This document shows positions 61,696 to 64,000 of a stretch of DNA of 64,000 nt, piece by piece. The notes below the pieces were generated by a model that saw only the letters and a program-made list of their open reading frames with translations, was not told where the DNA came from and ran no database searches. Source of the stretch: Palleniella intestinalis (lineage in GTDB: Bacteria > Bacteroidota > Bacteroidia > Bacteroidales > Bacteroidaceae). The stretch's first letter is position 1. Each line of letters opens with the position of its first letter. A program made the position numbers and the translations under genes. The stretch covers positions 462,510 through 526,509 of the forward strand of contig NZ_JABKKG010000002.1 of the NCBI RefSeq assembly GCF_013166595.1. Direction: 5' to 3'.

Positions 61696-63498
61696 ATGAC
61701 AGATATTAGCGCATATAAAGATAAGATTGAAATATATTTTCCTCATAGGTTGTGTTTCAAAGAAGGAAAGTTGCGCCAATGTAAAAGAGCGCATGTCCGG
61801 AAACTCTTCTCCATACTGGTTACTGTTATGCTGTTGGTTGCCTGTGGGAAAGACGCATCGGTATTGCAACAGATGGACATTGCAGAGAACCTTATGGAGA
61901 CCAAGCCAGACTCCGCACTTGCGGTGTTGGAGAGTATTCCGGCTTCCGATGTTAATGGTAAAGAAATGGCAGCAAGATATGCACTGCTCAAATCCATGGC
62001 ATTAGATAAGAACAGCATTGACACAACGGAGTTTGATGTTCTTCAGCCCGCCATTGATTATTACATCAAAAAAGGAACTTCAGATGAACAACTCCGTACA
62101 TATTATTATCAAGGCAGGATTTATCAGAACCAGGGGGATGATGATTCCGCAATGCGTTCTTTCATGAATTGTTGCGATTTGCGACAAAGTGTAACGGACT
62201 CCTTGCTGCTGGCTCATACGTTTGTGGCACAGGGCACGCTGTATCTTAAACAGTACAAAACAAAAGAGTTTGTTCGGAATAATATGGAAGCTGCGAGATT
62301 ATATGGTGCTATCGGTAGAAACGCACTTGAAATCAAAAGTTATACGAAAGCCATTGACGGTTATGTTATGATGAATGACAAATCCGCAGCAGACAGCATT
62401 ATATCCATTTGCATGCCTTTAGTGCAAAAGAATCCTGATGGTGAAGCGTATCTGTTTCCTTCATTGGTGTCTTATACAATAGAATTCTGTTCACATGATG
62501 ACATCAAAGCCTTTTTAGATGAATATCAGGACATGGAGTTGACAACCGATGAGACTATGGATTTTGCCCGGGGCTATTCAAAAATTGGAGAGCACGACAA
62601 AGCTTTAAAGATTCTTTCGGAAACCACTCCTGCCGAATTTATTTTGGATTCGCTCAAATATATTGCGATAAAGATTGACATTTTGGAGAAGCTTGGTCAG
62701 TATGAGCAAGCCTTGCATGCGTATAAAGACTATTCAGCTATGCATGAGCGTTATCAAAATGACTTGCTTTCACATGACCTGTTGTTTTCCGATAAAAAAC
62801 ATCAACTGGAGATGAAAAGCCTCATGGAAATTCAGGAAAGGGACAGAATTATTTGGGGAACGTTATTTGGTATATTTGGTTTGGTAATACTTGTTGGCTG
62901 GTTATATTATCAAGGTTACATCAACAGAACCAAGCGCATTCTGGCAGAGAAAGAGAATGAGAATCTGAGACTTGAGCAGGACAACCTGCGTAAAGAAAAA
63001 GAAAAGGCGGAGCTTGAAACTGCCAACCTCAAATTAGAAATTTCTCAGTTGGAAGATGAACGTGACAATCTGAAAGACTTACAGAGGGAACAGATGGAAA
63101 TGGCAAAACCTATTCAGGATGTCATAAAGAGCAGACTTGATATGCTGAACGCCCTCTTGGCAAAAGAGATAACCAATAATGACAGCTATGCCAAGCCGTA
63201 CAATAAGTGGATAGAGACAGTCCGAAATGACAAAAAGCAGTTCATGGATTCAACACGTCTTGCTTTTGCAGCGTCCCATCCTAAGTTTATGGAGTATCTT
63301 GAAAACCATGGGTTATCCACTGATGAGATCAACTACCTGTGTTTGTACGCAATAGGCTTGCGTGGCAAAGAGGTCGGAGAGTATATGCAACTGAAAAGAC
63401 ATTATCATATCAGTAGTGATATACGCAAGAAGCTTGGTATTGATGAGCACCAGACTAATATAGGAATCTATGTGCGCAAACTTATGAAACAATTGTAG
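61696..63498 (+). CDS. Membrane-anchored TPR protein with C-terminal HTH-like domain
   Basis: A 600-residue protein. The hydrophobic stretch KLFSILVTVMLLVACGKD looks like a lipoprotein signal, but about 34 residues precede it, so the true start is uncertain. Residues 60-390 are TPR-like helical repeats. A transmembrane segment follows (IIWGTLFGIFGLVILVGWLY, about 391-410), then a coiled coil (about 415-470) and a C-terminal region (LSTDEINYLCLYAIGLRGKE ... YHISSDIRKKLGI) resembling a LuxR/GerE HTH. This is a known Bacteroidales architecture for membrane one-component regulators. Targets unknown. Confidence 0.75.
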   Translation: MTDISAYKDKIEIYFPHRLCFKEGKLRQCKRAHVRKLFSILVTVMLLVACGKDASVLQQMDIAENLMETKPDSALAVLESIPASDVNGKEMAARYALLKSMALDKNSIDTTEFDVLQPAIDYYIKKGTSDEQLRTYYYQGRIYQNQGDDDSAMRSFMNCCDLRQSVTDSLLLAHTFVAQGTLYLKQYKTKEFVRNNMEAARLYGAIGRNALEIKSYTKAIDGYVMMNDKSAADSIISICMPLVQKNPDGEAYLFPSLVSYTIEFCSHDDIKAFLDEYQDMELTTDETMDFARGYSKIGEHDKALKILSETTPAEFILDSLKYIAIKIDILEKLGQYEQALHAYKDYSAMHERYQNDLLSHDLLFSDKKHQLEMKSLMEIQERDRIIWGTLFGIFGLVILVGWLYYQGYINRTKRILAEKENENLRLEQDNLRKEKEKAELETANLKLEISQLEDERDNLKDLQREQMEMAKPIQDVIKSRLDMLNALLAKEITNNDSYAKPYNKWIETVRNDKKQFMDSTRLAFAASHPKFMEYLENHGLSTDEINYLCLYAIGLRGKEVGEYMQLKRHYHISSDIRKKLGIDEHQTNIGIYVRKLMKQL

Positions 63499-63566
63499 TT
63501 TAATGATATAGTTCCAGTTCTAAGAGAGAATATATAATCCGAAATTTAATCTTGACCAGACTGTAT

Positions 63567-63598
63567 GGCTACGAAGTCATTGCAATGACTTCGTAGCC
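63567..63598 (+). terminator. Perfect 32-bp palindrome after the TPR gene
   Basis: GGCTACGAAGTCATTG followed directly by its complement. No T run, so it may be a protein-binding or REP-like site as well as a terminator. Confidence 0.55.
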
Positions 63599-63741
63599 GG
63601 CCTTCATTATGTATGTCTGTCAAACTTTTGTAACCTTTGTACAGGAAGTTATCTTCTTATACTTTGTAAATATCTGAATATTAGTAATATAAAATTTTTG
63701 TCTGTCAAACTTTTATTCTTGCATGAAAACTTTATTTATAG

Positions 63742-63749
63742 TAACTTTG
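63742..63749 (+). promoter_or_regulatory. -7 box TAACTTTG of the truncated secreted ORF
   Basis: TTG at 63719-63721, 20 nt, TAACTTTG at 63742-63749, then the ATG at 63785 after 35 nt: a complete Bacteroidetes promoter. Confidence 0.7.
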
Positions 63750-63784
63750 CAGCAGTTTAATCAATAAAAACAACAATAAAGAAA

Positions 63785-63868
63785 ATGAAAAAGGCAATTA
63801 TTTTAGCACTGTTATTGACATTGACACATACTACTTTTGCAGAGCAACAAGGTATACATTCAAGATAG
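63785..63868 (+). pseudogene. Secreted-protein gene cut after its signal peptide by the TATACA repeat
   Basis: MKKAIILALLLTLTHTTFA is a clean signal peptide, followed by EQQG, and then the reading frame enters the TATACA repeat at 63852 and stops at TAG (63866-63868). The gene has its own promoter but no coding continuation in the window. What it encoded is unknown; the rest could lie beyond the window. Confidence 0.65.
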
Positions 63869-63890
63869 AAGTGCAATTTCTTGACTGTAT
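63852..63890. repeat. TATACA palindromic repeat, copy 2
   Basis: TATACATTCAAGA ... TCTTGACTGTATA, identical to copy 1 except for one T. It interrupts the signal-peptide ORF. Confidence 0.75.
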
Positions 63891-63898
63891 ATGAGTCC

Positions 63899-63954
63899 CC
63901 TCCTTCTGTGTATAAGAGGTTCCGGAGCGTAGCGACAGGGTTCTCTTATACACA
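63899..63954. repeat. Hairpin CCTCCTTCTGTGTATAAGAG / complement
   Basis: 20-nt arms at about 63899-63918 and 63935-63954, loop GTTCCGGAGCGTAGCG at its start. It follows the TATACA repeat directly and may belong to the same insertion. Confidence 0.6.
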
Positions 63955-64000
63955 GAAGGAGGAACCTTCCCATTAAAGATTAACCTGCAATGCAAAAAAA

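Overview
The window looks like a chromosomal segment of a Prevotellaceae (Bacteroidales) bacterium. Three things point there: promoters of the Bacteroidetes type (TAnnTTTG near -7, with an upstream TTG), household genes typical of Bacteroidales (LptE family lipoprotein, CdsZ-type zinc-ribbon protein beside Nif3, DUF349 protein, RmuC, MnmE), and secreted proteins ending in the Prevotella-style tail [V/I]Y-x-[I/L]-[N/D]-G ... GIY-[I/V]. I found no rRNA, tRNA, CRISPR array, prophage or complete insertion sequence.

Layout. 1-5.5 kb: an LPS-assembly lipoprotein, a sigma-54 activator, a sirtuin, a PdxA-like protein without its metal ligands, RlmN and a prolyl-tRNA deacylase. 5.5-6.9 kb: a gene-free stretch of tandem and palindromic repeats ending in a poly-C promoter. 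6.9-17.7 kb: a cassette of a beta-helix protein, a repeat/LRR/dockerin-like protein, a 2343-residue surface protein and a 69-residue peptide. 18-27 kb: a flavodoxin-fold reductase, a DUF4143 ATPase, MnmE, a three-gene DUF3990 (ADP-ribosyltransferase-like) operon behind 33-bp iterons, RmuC, a UPF0104 membrane protein and a NUDIX hydrolase. 27-33.5 kb: a nested palindromic repeat, then a second cassette on the minus strand, with a 1788-residue secreted protein and a 64-residue peptide, again behind a poly-C promoter. 33.8-39.9 kb: an orphan histidine kinase, a DUF5703 glycosidase-like protein, an Fsr-type exporter, a DUF554 membrane protein and a 2x[4Fe-4S] ferredoxin. 40-50.8 kb: two small exported proteins, a rod-like RNA candidate (possibly 6S RNA), a dispersed repeat, an endo/exonuclease/phosphatase protein, an XRE regulator, HolA, a nuclease-like protein, a porin and a pRiA4b-type protein. 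51-64 kb: a PCMD/beta-barrel/PCMD-calycin operon, zinc-ribbon protein and Nif3, RlpA with GH43, a YafQ toxin-antitoxin pair, DUF349, a membrane TPR-HTH regulator, and a truncated secreted ORF.

Main observations. (1) Both giant secreted proteins are followed within 3-18 bp by a small acidic peptide of one family (KxY[V/I]APxIxII ... LAAS ... SK ... IWD). Both cassettes also start from promoters with a C7-C8 tract exactly 26 nt upstream of TACCTTTGCAAT, so they look like two members of one regulon. (2) A dispersed promoter element has two -7 boxes 66 bp apart flanking a core whose central palindrome differs in each copy. (3) The DUF3990 operon sits behind four 33-bp iterons that overlap its promoter. 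All functional readings come from sequence patterns and family knowledge; no database search or folding was run.
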